Source of the DNA: Beroe forskalii | Taxonomy: Eukaryota > Ctenophora > Nuda > Beroida > Beroidae | Assembly: GCA_011033025.1 (NCBI GenBank) | Contig: WFMF01000029.1 | Coordinates: forward strand, 186,001-250,000 | Length of the DNA: 64,000 bases | Direction of reading: 5' to 3' | Shown here: one piece after another, positions 47,765-59,052 of the stretch | Numbering within the stretch: position 1 is the stretch's first letter | Layout of the letters: each line of letters begins with the position of its first letter | The notes under the pieces: model-generated | What the model saw: the letters and a program-made list of their open reading frames with translations, nothing else | Database searches by the model: none | What the model was told of the DNA's origin: nothing | Program-made: the position numbers and the translations under genes

Positions 47765-49275
47765 TCAAATACTCATGTACTTCTTGACGCCAACCAATCC
47801 CAGCACCAACAGAGCTGGAGTGATCAGGATATCCAGATAAAAGAGCTCATACCACGGCTGATGCCCGGGTAGGAAGCTATAACCTGATGCCACCGCATCC
47901 AGATATCCCAGGATGTTCTCCTCGGTCGGCATAGTGGTCATTATCTGCCGCCGGACATCCCTCAGGGTCTTCTGGAACCTCCCATCGGTGCTGTTCATGA
48001 TCTTCTCTACGATTTCACCAGCGCTGGTCCCCTTGAGATCGAGAACATTCTCCCCGATGCCTGTTTCCGGGGCCTTCACGGCATTGTAAAACTGATCCTT
48101 AGCGAACTGCGGCACCACCAGCATGGGTTTCCCTGCGCAAGCAGTTTCCATCTTGCTGGAGTGTCCCCCGTGAGTGATGAAGAGTTTGAGGTTGGGATGC
48201 TGGAGGAGAGACTGTTGGGGCAGCCACGAGAACATCTCACATTGTCCGGAGCATCGGGCACCTTGTTCTGCTTCCACACCACTTTGTAAGGCAGACTGGC
48301 GAACACTTCCAGCCACTTCCTCTGCTCCTCCTGCGGAATGTCCATCTGGAGGGACCCAAACGACATGAAGATGAAGCCCTGAGTAGCGTTGTCAATGAAC
48401 TCCCCTAGTCCAGGGTAGGCGGCTACCTCTTCAGCGCTGTACTCCGTACACATGGCTCCCCCAAGGTTCACAACACCCGGCCCAAACGGAGTGGGTCCGT
48501 CCACTAGGGGGTGCTGGTGGGTGTTCATCAGCAGCAACTTCACCGTCTTGTACGTTTCCGTGTACCCCGGGTAGTCAGGGATGTTGGATCGCAGCACCGG
48601 CTCGATGTACCAGTTAACTGCCGCCTTGTTGAAGAAAGCCATCATGTTCCGCATCAGCAGGTTACCAAATCTAGCAGTTATGGAGGATTTCATCTCCCCG
48701 TGGTCCTTGCCCATGAGCAGGATATCCCCGATTTTAGTGCTGGAAGCGTAGAGAGGGAGTCCCAGACGAGAGAGGTGGAGAGGGAAGAGGTAGGGAGCTG
48801 TCACGTGGAGCACCGTGTTTTTAATACCCAGCACGTGACCCAAACCCATGGCACACACATCGTAATACGGGGCAAAGGAGAAGAGAATATCGTATTTTCT
48901 CCCTGAATCCTTCAACTTCCGAACGTTTGGTTCACCCCAGAACCTCTCGCACGAGCTGAGCGTATCATTGATCTTCCCGAAGGTCCTCTTGACAGTGGTA
49001 GTGAAGGAGTTGTCATCACTGTCGTTCCGTCCACTCCCATGCCCGTTCACCAGGGCTTCACAGTGCGGGATTGCCAGTTTCTCAGCCCTTTCACTCACGT
49101 ACTTGGGAAGGTTGGTGCTGAGGTAGGTGACGGTGTGGTGGTGGGAGAGGAGGAGGTTAGCCAGGGGACCCGAGACTGTCTGGTGGGAGCCGGAGCCGAA
49201 TACCGTGACGAAGAGAACGTTCCAGGAGTGAGCGGTGGGGGAGAGAAGGGCAAGAAGGAGGAGCTGGAGATACAT
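47765..49275 (-). CDS. UDP-glycosyltransferase (UGT family), one frameshift
   Basis: Transfers a sugar from a UDP-sugar to small lipophilic acceptors; family members are type I membrane enzymes of the ER. Start MYLQLLLLALLSPTAHSWN is a signal peptide. The N-terminal acceptor domain runs to about residue 270 and is followed by FGPGVVNLGGA and GFIFMSFGSLQ. The UGT signature is FSWLPQQSLLQHPNLKLFIT then HGGHSSKMETACAGKP with VVPQFAKDQ. A C-terminal hydrophobic anchor (LDILITPALLVLGLVGV) ends in a short basic tail, KKYMSI. The total is about 503 residues, as usual for the family. The frame breaks once: after DAPDNV (48,238) reading must shift to the MFSWLPQQ frame, as if one base were missing next to GTGAGATG. 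The coding region is otherwise one exon, with an acceptor (CCCACAG) 17 bases before the ATG. An assembly error or a recent pseudogene are both possible. Confidence 0.9.
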
Positions 49276-49492
49276 ATCGCACTCGCAGGAGACTGTGGGA
49301 GGGTTAATTAGGGTTTTGAGAGAGAAGGGTTAGCAGGAGCTGATACATATGTTACAGGGATTATGGGATCTAGGAAGGTTAAATAGAGTTAGGGGGATCA
49401 GAGAAGGGCTAGCATTAGCAAGACCAGGGGACTGTGGCAGGGTTAAATAGGGTTATGGGAAGAGACAGAGAAGGGCGAGCAGGGGACTGTGG
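49276..49492 (-). repeat. Repeated acceptor and signal-peptide start upstream of the UGT gene
   Basis: On the minus strand the acceptor CCCACAG|TCTCCTGCGAG (exon from 49,292) has relatives at 49,432 (GCCACAG|TCCCCTGG) and 49,487 (CCCACAG|TCCCCTGCTCG). At 49,348 a second ATG begins MYQLLLTLLSQNP, a copy of the true start MYLQLLLLALLSP, which then runs into a stop. GCCCTTCTCT also recurs in the farther copies. Confidence 0.65.
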
Positions 49493-51713
49493 GGGTGTTA
49501 GTAGTAAGGGTGAGCAATACCAGGGCCTGATACACTACACAGCTTTGATGCGATGTTGATAATAAGATGATTCTAGCAATACATCAGATATTACAGTAAA
49601 TGCGCTAAAGCTAAAACTAGATCTGCAGTCAATTTTATGGTTCTATAAACCAATTAAACCAATGCCAATGGGACTGAGAGTTGGGCACAACTATTAATAA
49701 CAACGTTAAATTAAAAAACCTAATTTCAGAACTTCAGAAAACACCTAAAAGCAATATGAACAATAAACTGACGCTCAGAGGTTTTGAAGCAAAAATGCAA
49801 AGTTAGCCGCATAGATCTCTTTAAAAGTTATGGGATGGTACTAGGACGGTACTCAGAAATCTGGGCTAATTGATTAATTCAAACTAATGAATCACATTAA
49901 TTGACACACTATACCAATCAGTGTACGTGAGTATTGCTGTACTGCTCTATATCTCTAGATATACCATTACCAGCATGAGCAAGTTAATTAGATTACTGCT
50001 ATTGCTAGATGAATCTTATTATTATTTCTTCAATAATTGCAGCACTTAAAGTTAATTAACTTTAACTTTAAGTCAATGAATTGCGATTAGTCTTATCTTT
50101 GATCAAATTATAAGGCTTCCTTGTACATTGATTTAATTCCGTGAAACATTCATATTGTATAATAGCCGTCCAAAATTTGAGAAAACGGGCATAAAAATGA
50201 TGGCACAAAAGATTTTGAATGAAAATGCGGACGTTCGGAGGCCAGAGGGGGTATTTCAGGTTGCGGGCGTTTGCTGACTACTACTAGGGGGGAGGGAGGG
50301 GTCTAAAATAGCCGAAATTTTGCGAACGTCCTTTATAAATGGCCCCTTGACTCTTGCCCAAAAATGAACTATCACTATCAGTCTCATCACTTAGCTCATG
50401 TTCAACAGATTGGTACTTCTGATCATGAAGTTTAACAGTAGAAGTACAAGTGAAACTGTTGCGTTATATATCACAAATAAAAATATACATTTTATTTACA
50501 GTTACAATTATTTATATTTAAGAATCATCGCATAATTATATTTATATTCGACTTTTTGAAGTGATGATACCATCATCAACTGCACAAATTCATCTTCAAG
50601 TATTAAATTGTCAAAAGTAACGAAACTGATTTTCACTTAGATTTGGTCAAATTCCGTGATCTGAAAAATATCCTCATTGCAATTGCATTAAACAAGTCAA
50701 GTTTAACGGTAGCCTGAAAAAAAAACAATGCAAGTTTGTGACACGATTTTTTCATTATCAAAATTAAATGTCGATATAAATCTTGATAGTAATTAGTAGA
50801 AACATATTATTATTACACAGAAAGAATATTATTCGATATATTCGCACTGATAAACTGATAGCAGCGACATTAGGCATATGTATATGCATTCCACATTTGA
50901 TTAGATAACAGATATCCCATTCAAGTATATTTATTTGCATTTTGTAACCAAAAGATATGGATGGGTCGGATGGATTATATTTATTTGCATTTTGTAACCA
51001 AAAGATATGGATGGATCGGACTACAGCACTTCTGTACTGTAGTTCGTAGATTAAAATAGTATACTCCTTGCATCCTCCTTTTTTGTGTGGGTTAGCAATA
51101 GCAACGCACTCAGACTTGACGCACTCAAAGTTGAAAGTCATCTTCCCTTCATCATCAGTTATTAATACATTTATTAGGACCATGGAATCATAACAAAGGG
51201 TAGAAAACACAAACCACCTACTAACGCAGAGACAATGGAAGTGGAACCACCGTCCCTCTCTTGGAAAGAACACCAATTATCCTGATTCCTTTTCCTCCGA
51301 AGTCCTGATATTGTAAGCGAACTCTAAGAATTCCGCAATCCAATTTCCTGAGTCCACATTCCTCTGGATTTATAAATCGCTCAGTCCACAGGAATAAATC
51401 AATAACCACACTGAACTATACAGTCGGTGGTAGAACGCACATATTATCTGAAGACATATAAAAACAGCTCCTCCTCCCACCCTCCTTCCTCCGTTCACCA
51501 ACTCTTCACTTGAGTCTATGGGAATGACACCTCTCTTACGCTAATGTTGCGAGTCCCAAGAATGCCCTCTGAAATTTCCTCATGACTGTCATTTGCACGT
51601 GTGTATTGTGTAATACTGCCGCGCGGCTTGGAACTTTCAGAATGCTCATATTTCTCGAATTCGCGAGACACCAGTGTAAAAGTAAACCGCCAAATAATTT
51701 GCACCCTAATTGG
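49493..51713. other. Non-genic stretch, with a 45-bp duplication
   Basis: TATATTTATTTGCATTTTG plus TAACCAAAAGATATGGATGG is present twice in tandem at 50,927-51,020. Minus-strand frames around 51.05-51.4 kb (GKMTFNFECVKSECVAIANP and TERFINPEECGLRKLDCG) look mildly protein-like but cannot be joined with confidence. They may be an unrecognised exon pair or 3' UTR. Confidence 0.35.
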
Positions 51714-51959
51714 CTAGCTCCCCGAGCACTTGTCCAGGTAACAGTACGTGGTCGCTATCACCTCCGCAGTTTGTCGGGAGAAGTCGTCAGGGAAGAGGAG
51801 GGTCAGGTTGTTGGGGGCCTTGTACCCGAAGTAGAGGGGCGTGTCCCACTCCTTGGCTAAAGCGGACTCCACCTCGTTCAACATGTTCCGCTGGTACTTG
51901 TTGAGGTGTTGCGAGAGTTTCTTCTCCTCCATTAGCTGGTATACTAGGTGCTTCTTAGG
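51714..51959 (-). CDS. Terminal exon of an unrecognised gene
   Basis: After a good acceptor (CTCCCTCCTTTCAG) an 82-codon exon in phase 0 encodes PKKHLVYQLMEEKKLSQHLN ... NEVESALAKEWDTPLYFGYK ... LLFPDDFSRQTAEVIATTY, CYLDKC and a TAG stop. GC-rich codons and charged, well-mixed residues mark it as real coding sequence against its AT-rich flank. I do not recognise the family. No preceding exon was found before the satellite region, so it may be an orphan exon or the first intron may be very long. Confidence 0.6.
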   Translation of the reverse strand, partial: PKKHLVYQLMEEKKLSQHLNKYQRNMLNEVESALAKEWDTPLYFGYKAPNNLTLLFPDDFSRQTAEVIATTYCYLDKCSGS

Positions 51960-52225
51960 CTGAAAGGAGGGAGAGGGTTATATGAAGGAGATACTGGACA
52001 GTGAACGGAGGTCCCAAGGAGAGTGGGGACTGAGAGGGGATGGGGTGTATGGGGGTGGGGTGTATATGGATTGGAGGGTTCAGGATGTATTAGCCCACGG
52101 GAGAGGGGATGGGGGTTATGGGTGGGGGATCAGAAAGTAGTGGAGAGGAGGTATACCAGGTGCTTCTTAGGCTGAAAGGAGGGAGAGGGTCATATGAAGG
52201 AGAGCCTGGACGGAGGTCCACAGGA
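51936..52225 (-). repeat. Duplicated acceptor junction of the 51.7 kb exon
   Basis: The junction GAGGGAGAGGG...CTTTCAG|CCTAAGAAGCACCT at 51,936-51,998 (plus-strand span) recurs at 52,150-52,220 inside the upstream intron. The copy has the pyrimidine tract, the CAG and about 22 exon bases, with a spacing of about 215 bp. Confidence 0.8.
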
Positions 52226-52344
52226 GGGGGATGGGATGGGGGTGTAATGGGGTTCAGGATGTAGTAGTTCATAAGAGTAAGGCATAACACTAGGCTAAAT
52301 ATGAGGGTGAGGGTTCATAAACCAACCAATTCTTATGAAGATGA

Positions 52345-52612
52345 GTATGGTGGCCGAGAGTGGCCATCGAAAAATTTTCAGCAGCAAAAAAAAACCTTCG
52401 AAAAAAATCATGTGAAAAAAATCGCTCTTGGCCGAGAGTGGCCATCGAAAAATTTTTCACTTTCAGTAGAAAAAAAACTTCGAAAAAAAAATCATGTGAA
52501 AAAATCGCCCTTGGCCGAGATTGGCCATCGAAAATTTTTTCAGCAGGAAAAAACTCCGAAAAAAATCATGTGAAAAAAATCGTTCTTGGCCGAGAGTGGC
52601 CATATTGAGAGC
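52345..52612 (+). repeat. ~72-bp tandem repeat
   Basis: Three full units and a partial one. Each has TTGGCCGAGAGTGGCCATCG, an A-run, TTCGAAAAAAATCATGTG and AAAAAATCG. A-runs vary in length between units. The open frames here are artefacts of the repeat. Confidence 0.85.
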
Positions 52613-52724
52613 AACATACGTGTGCTCGTGTATGTGCGTGCGTGTGATTGATAAATTGTAAATGATATCACGCACAGCGACACAGTTAACCTGTGTTTGT
52701 CCGCATCGGACCATTGATTTGCCC

Positions 52725-52875
52725 ACCGACTGACCCATCGATAGACCTATTGATAATGCCATGTTGAAAGTTAGATGTCATCATTGACACCTATTTCCCT
52801 TAATTCATGCACACGTCAATGATCAGTGATGTCATTATCAATAGGTGTATCAATGCAGATGGATCAGTCGGCAGG
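52725..52875. repeat. Imperfect inverted repeat (MITE-like)
   Basis: CCGACTGACCC...ACCTATTGATAATG on the left is matched in inverse by CATTATCAATAGGTG...ATCAGTCGG on the right. The arms are about 35 bp with mismatches. Confidence 0.55.
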
Positions 52876-53064
52876 CCCAGGTCAACAATCGACATGAGGG
52901 CACAATACACATACTTGTCATACTTGAATAGTGTCATGCAGGACAAATACTAGTGCCCTAGGGCCTAGTCTGTAGTTGAAAGGGCTCTTACTAAATCGCA
53001 CAATCACGTGGCACAATCACGTGGCACTACTTTTTTATACGGCTCTCAATCCTTGATTAAAAAC

Positions 53065-53165
53065 AGGCCCTAACCCTGACCTTGCCCTGGTTACGCGCAC
53101 GGAAACCCTGACCCTAACCGACCTCCCAAACCATACCACTGCCCTAACCATTACCCTAACCCGAC
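53065..53165 (-). repeat. Degenerate CCCTAA telomere-like tract
   Basis: CCCTAACCCTGACC, CCCTGACCCTAACC, CCCTAACCATTACCCTAACCC and similar words. This is the reverse orientation of the tract at 0.3-0.65 kb. It again lies shortly before a 52-bp satellite array. Confidence 0.7.
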
Positions 53166-53920
53166 TGAGAAATAAGGCTTTTTCATCTGTTTAACCGAGC
53201 ACTGGTCACGTGACCAGACATAAATCAGTTTTTCGCCTATTACTTCTCAGGGTTGCATTTTTACCCTACGTCATGGGGGGTGATTCGGAATCAGCGTCGA
53301 AAAAAACGTTGATATCGAAAATACTCTAATATAAGGCACCTGCATCGTTACGCGTCGATCAAATGGATTGATCAAATGAAAAACGCACACAATCGCGCGC
53401 GCGCTTGCTTTTTTGCGCGGATGTCTTTACCACATGTTACGTGTCCCTGTTTGTTCGCGCTTGCGCGCGCTTTTCGTAGAAAAGTCACAAACAGGGCCAC
53501 GCAACAATGGCAAGATTCGCTCCTCAGCTCGGGGCGCATATTTTACGCCCCTATTAAGTGATTCAACCATATTTGGGCATTAATTGTTTGAGTGCGCGCG
53601 TCGTACGCCGCGCTCTAGGTTGAGAGTCACTCTAGCAGAGATGACCATATTTTGAGAACCTCCAAATCGCGTTGGATAAAGTGATGACGTAGGTCAGGTT
53701 TAACAGGCGTTTCTTGAAATAATTGTCAGGTGATACCCATATATGGAATAAACTATCTGCTGAGCACTAGAGTGAGGAATGTGTCCGGCTTTCCATAAAC
53801 AGTTGATGTTTTTACGCAGTTCGTTGCTACTCATTACTTCATTGAATTATTTGTTTTGTGTGGCCATCGGCTCTTTCTACTTTTCTAACCGTTTTGATTA
53901 TGCTAATTGATATTTGCTTG
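53166..53920. other. CG-rich stretch before the satellite
   Basis: Alternating CGCGCGCG words and a CGCGCTTGCGCGCGC palindrome lie at 53,393-53,475. TCGCGTTGGATAAAGT (about 53,668) also occurs near 2,253, so the two satellite neighbourhoods share more than the satellite. No exon. Confidence 0.4.
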
Positions 53921-53924
53921 TGAG

Positions 53925-54925
53925 ATGTGACTCTGTGGGCCCGGCTATATCTTCTCCATTTTATTATATGCTTGCTGCAGGAGACTCTGTTGGCCCGGCT
54001 CTATCTACCCCATTTGATTATGCTTGCTGCAGGAGACTCTGTGAGCCCGGCTCTATTTACTCCATTTGATTATACTTGCTGCTGGTGACTCTGTGGGCCC
54101 GGCTCTATCTACCCCATTTGATTATGCTTGCTGTAGTTGACTCTGTGTGCCCGGCTCTATCTACTCCATTTGATTATGCTTGCTGTAGTTGACTCTGTGG
54201 GCCTGGCTCTATCTACCCCATTTGATTATGCTTGCTGCAGGAGACTCTGTGGGCCCGGCTCTATCTACTCCATTTGATTATGCTTGCTGTAGTTGACTCT
54301 GTGTGCCCGGCTCTATCTACTCCATTTGATTATGCTTGCTGTAGTTGACTCTGTGTGCCCGGCTCTATCTACTCCATTTGATTATGCTTGCTGTAGTTGA
54401 CTCTGTGGGCCTGGCTCTATCTACCCCATTTGATTATGCTTGCTGCAGGAGACTCTGTGGGCCCGGCTCTATCTACTCCATTTGATTATGCTTGCTGCAG
54501 GAGACTCTGTGGGCCCGGCTCTGTCTACCCCATTTGATTATGCTTGCTGCAGGAGACTCTGTGTGCCCGGCTCTATCTACTCCATTTAATTATGCTTCCT
54601 GCAGGAGACTCTGTGTGCCCGGCTCTATCTAGTATCTACTCCATTTAATTATGCTTGCTGCAGGAGACTCTGTGGGCCCGGCTCTATCTACTCCATTTTA
54701 TTATGCTTGCTGCAGGAGACTCTGTGGGCCCGGCTCTATCTACTCCATTTGTTTATGCTTGCTGCAGGAGACTCTGTGGGCCCGGCTCTGTCTACCCCAT
54801 TTGATTATGCTTGCTGCAGGAGACTCTGTGGGCCCGGCTCTATCTGCCCCATTTGATTATGCTTGCTGCAGGAGACTCTGTGGGCCCGGCTCTATTTACT
54901 CCATTTTATTATATGCTTGCTGCAG
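53925..54925 (+). repeat. 52-bp satellite, array 2
   Basis: About 19 well-conserved 52-bp monomers (TGATTATGCTTGCTGCAGG, GACTCTGTGGGCCCGGCTC). Variants such as GCTGTAGTTGACTCTGTG recur at regular multiples, giving a higher-order pattern that is also seen in array 3. The array stops abruptly at GCTTGCTGCAG, about 25 bases before the LINE start codon. Confidence 0.95.
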
Positions 54926-54949
54926 ACAATCTTGATCAGGAAACCAATG

Positions 54950-55624
54950 GACCTTACTGTCACTGATAGCAAATCTCTGAGGTCTTCCTTCAACAAGGAA
55001 TTCCCTGGGGTTGTAATAAAGAATTGTCGTGTCACTGCTGGGGGATCATTCAAAGTTGAACTGGATAAAGAAGATGATGTTAAAAAGGTGTCAAGTCAAT
55101 GGAAAAATGATTCATTTGGTGGAAATAAAGGAGTCGCATCCCCAATGGATCTCCAGACAAGTGGAATTATAAAGCATGTATACTTGGAACAAAATGAGGC
55201 AGACATTGAGGCTGAGCTCAAGTCAAAATATCCTGAAATATCAAAAGTGGAATTTTTCCAGCGAAATGGGTCTTTTTCTGGTACCATCAAGGTTGTGTTG
55301 AAAACAAGGGAAAACTTAGTTGAAATAATGGAAGATAGAATAGGAATATTTAATCAGAGATATATCATCGAAGAATTCAAGCCAAATCCTAGAGTTATCA
55401 AATGCAACCGATGTCAAGTATTTGGACATATTGCCAGACGATGTAGGGCATCAAATCCAGTTTGTGGCAAGTGTGGAGACAAAACCCATGAGTCCAACAG
55501 CTGTTCCAGCTCTGTAAGAAAATGTAGTCACTGCTCAGAAGGACATGAAACTGGGAGTAAGACATGCAAAGTGATGAAAGACAAACTGGCTGAAATCAAG
55601 CAAAGACAGCAATATGGATTCTAA
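54950..55624 (+). CDS. LINE ORF1, Gag-like protein with three zinc knuckles
   Basis: RNA-binding protein that forms the retrotransposition particle. The frame is open upstream through the satellite, but MDLTVTDSKSLRSSFNKEFP at 54,950 is the natural start, giving 224 residues. An N-terminal RRM-like region is followed by CNRCQVFGHIARRC and CGKCGDKTHESNSC (both C-x2-C-x4-H-x4-C) and a third, CSHCSEGHETGSKTC. The ending is basic, IKQRQQYGF. This layout is typical of Jockey, R1 and I-type elements. The stop overlaps the ORF2 start by 11 bases. Confidence 0.9.
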   Translation, partial: DLTVTDSKSLRSSFNKEFPGVVIKNCRVTAGGSFKVELDKEDDVKKVSSQWKNDSFGGNKGVASPMDLQTSGIIKHVYLEQNEADIEAELKSKYPEISKVEFFQRNGSFSGTIKVVLKTRENLVEIMEDRIGIFNQRYIIEEFKPNPRVIKCNRCQVFGHIARRCRASNPVCGKCGDKTHESNSCSSSVRKCSHCSEGHETGSKTCKVMKDKLAEIKQRQQYGF

Positions 55625-58600
55625 CTCCAAAGTCGAGAATAATGGGAATCTAAACCAAACCAAATACACCTTTTGCTCTGTCAATATTTGTGGATTATCT
55701 GCAAGAAGTAAATTCTGCCTGGAGAAATATTGCTATGACAGGGGTATTGATGTGCTTGCAGTTCAAGAATCATTCACATCAGATCCATCAAACAAGTCTC
55801 TCCTCTCCATGATTGCAATGGAAGACTCCAATGAAAATTGCAACCGAGGAGCCATGATCTTTATTAATAATAAGAAACTCAATCTGGTACCAATAGCAGA
55901 GTTATCTCAGATGTCCAAAAACATTGATACTGCCTGGGGACTCATAACTGGACCTGGTGTTCGTCTTATTGTTGGCTCAGTCTATCTAAAGCTAGGCTAC
56001 CAACCTAGCATCACTGAGTTCATATCAATGTTGAAACGAGCCAAGGCTCTGTGTCATCAGCTGCAAGCTAGTGGTGTCTCAGTATTTGGCGATTTCAATG
56101 CTCGTCATGAACTTTGGGGTGATTCAACATCCAACTCATATGGTTTAGAGCTGGTCAAGCATCTGGACTTTCAAGAATTTACCATATCAGCTGCTGAAAA
56201 ACCCTCATATCTGTCAGTGAATGGTAACAGTTGCATAGACTTACAGATATCTACAATAGATAGTGCTGAAGCATTCACACCACTAACAACAGATGATGAA
56301 ATAGAACTATTCTCTGGAGCCCCTATCCGTGGCCATGTTCCCATCTTAACTTCACTGGCCACATCATTTGCTAAGAAGGCTTCCCCACCACCTAAACAGT
56401 CTATTGACTTGAGTTCAATGAATTGGGAATCATGGACTCAAAAACTAGAAATATGGGCCATGGAACAGCCATCCAATTGGGTGGAAATGAATGCATGGGA
56501 GAAATGGGATTCATTAAAACAATGTATACAAAAAGCTACTAAAGAAGAGTGCAGAACCAAAACAACAACTGTACATAGCAAACCCTTTTGGACATCTGAA
56601 CTAACAGAATACTCCAAATTACTTAGAGAAGCCAAAAAGAATTACTCTAAGCGTAATACTCTCAGCAATAAAGAAGCTATGGATACAGCTAAAGCAAAAG
56701 TTTGATGACACACGCAAAAGGGAATGCCAAAACTTCCTCCTCTCAAAAACCCAGAGCCTCAATGTTGCCCAAGCAAAGAAATTCTGGAAAAGCTTTAATC
56801 AGCTCTTTGCAAAAAAGAATCATAACTGTGTTAATCCACTCAAAGATGAGGATGGCAATCCCTTAACAGAACCAGAAGATATTGAAAATATCTTATTTGA
56901 TAGCTTCTTTGCATGTAAGCACCTTGATGTGAAAGGACAGAATTTTGATAACTTATTCTATGAAGAGGTCAATAGAATGTATGAGGATATCTTAGTTAAT
57001 TCATCAGAAACTCCTCAACTAGATGAGCTCTCTAGTGACATTAGGATCGAGGAAGTTGTACATTTCATCAGAAACTACAAGACGTCTGGAAAAAGTTTTG
57101 ATAATCTAGAATTTCACCCTGGTATGTTTAAACATTTTGGCAAAAATATGATCCAAAGGACTGTTGATCTGTTTAATTGTTGCCTTCACTCAGGCATCTG
57201 GGTTTGGGACACTGCTGATGTCATTTTTCTAAAAAAGGGAGGAAAGAGGGATTTCAGCAAGGCTGGCTCTTATAGACCAATTTCTATCAGCTCTTATATT
57301 GGCAAAGTTTTTGAACAAATTCTAGCATCACGACTAGAAAAGCACTTTTCCTCTATCAATCACAATGACGAATACCAAGAGGGCTTCACTAAAAGAAAGA
57401 ATACTATCCGATACCTCAATCGTCTTGATACCGACATAAGAGCCAGCTTGGAAAAGAAGTATACTGTCATATGTCTTTTCATCGACTTTGAAAAGGCCTT
57501 TGACAGTGTGTGGAAAAAGGGTCTTATGAAAAAATTATTTGATGTGGGGGTCACTGGGAGTATTTGGAAACTGATAGATAACTTTTTATTCAGCAGGAAA
57601 GTCAGACTTATTTTCAATAACTTCACAGGACTGATCAGGGCATGTAGGGAGTTCGGCCTACCACAGGGCTCTGCTCTCTCACCCATTCTCTTCAAGTTTT
57701 ATGTACATGACTTTGCAAGCAACTGTAAGAACCAAGAAAATACATCACTCTTCAAGTTTGCAGATGATGGAACAGTAAAAGTAGCCAGAGAATCAACCCC
57801 CGATTGTCTTTCTGACCTCCAAGAAGTATGCAATATCATTCATGAATGGAGTACCAAATGGAGAATGATTATTAATTGTGATCCAGAAAAAACTGAGCTC
57901 ATATGCTTTGGTACAGCAGAAAAGAATGAATCAACCCTTCCACCTTCAGTGTCCCTTGGCAATGATCAAATAATGTTCGTTGACAAAACGAAGGTCCTTG
58001 GAGTTATCATGGACAAAAGATTGACATATATTGATCATGGAAAAGAAATTAACAAGAAAATCCTGTATAGGTGGGTAAGTATCTGCAAATATACCAACCG
58101 GAATTGGGGCTTCAGACAGCATATCATAGTTCGCCTCATGGAAGTCATATTAGGAACATGTATTCACTATGCTGGTACCATATGGATCAACAGAAGGAGC
58201 ATCAATGAGATAGAAAGTAGTTGGTACAAAGCTTTGAAAGCAGCTACAGGAGCTGTTTTTAACATCAAGCAAACTTCAGCTGAAGCACTTCTGGGAATTC
58301 CTCCTCATGAAGTTCAAAACCATGTCAACTCAGTCAAGCACATGTTAAAAATGAACATTTTGCCATCAATGGCTGATCCATTGAAAGATCTCATATCTAA
58401 GGTACTCAAAGACAGTGTTTCAACTGCAATGACAATAAGCAAAGTAAAAGAATGTTTCAAATTCCTCAAATGGAAGGTTGATAAGCTCCCAAAGCACTTT
58501 TCCTCAGAAGAGTTAAGCATTATCAATCATAATCAAGTTAACAGGTTCACTGAGCTATCTACCATTGCTTGTTCATACAACAAATCATTAATGAAATTGT

Positions 58601-59052
58601 ATTCAGAAGACACATGGCAGGCTTTGATTCACAGCCAATATCAAATTGAGGGCTACACAGAAGTGCCTAAAGTGAGTGTTAATAAGCTTGTATTTCCCTT
58701 AAGAGCAACAAGACCCATTGAAACACTGGTTATGAGCTTGTTCTACCCCAACAACTTATTCTTGGCTTTCCTAAATAGCTACAACTCAGCTAAGTTCTCC
58801 AGCAATCAATGCCCCTGCGGAAATGGTGTGCAAGATTCTACGCATTTACTCACTAAATGTAGGCTTATAACCAGTTACAAGAGAAATGACATTAATGAAT
58901 TTCTAGCTTTCTATGATTTTCATTCAATTGACTCCATAAATGCCCAGAAATATCTCCTTATTTCATGGAGTAAATACCCACGATTTATTGACTTATGTTG
59001 CTCACTTGTTGAGGATGCTCTCTGCTACCTCATCACAGAGGTAACTCTCTAA
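55614..59052 (+). CDS. LINE ORF2: endonuclease and reverse transcriptase, one frameshift
   Basis: Makes the target nick and primes reverse transcription. The endonuclease comes first: SVNICGL, LAVQES, VFGDFNARHELWGD, SCIDLQIST. The first frame ends at 56,705. The coding continues one base out of register from about 56,670 (KLWIQLKQKFDDTRKRECQN), through KKFWKSFNQLF, into the long frame at 56,929-59,052. The reverse transcriptase shows GSYRPISISSYIGKVFEQ, FIDFEKAFDSVW, GLPQGSALSPILF and the catalytic FADDGT. A C-terminal CPCGNGVQDSTHLLTKC is the zinc-knuckle-like end seen in this group. No RNase H domain was recognised. All key catalytic motifs are present, so the single frameshift is the only visible defect. 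Confidence 0.9.

Noticed and set aside
48511-49311. Forward ORFs opposite the UGT gene
   Set aside because: Shadows; the minus strand carries the UGT motifs.
50764-51276. 170-codon minus ORF
   Set aside because: Partly protein-like, but it crosses a 45-bp tandem duplication and very AT-rich sequence, and no splice sites confirm it.
52301-52608. Lys-rich forward ORFs at 52.3-52.6 kb
   Set aside because: Translation of A-run-containing tandem repeats.
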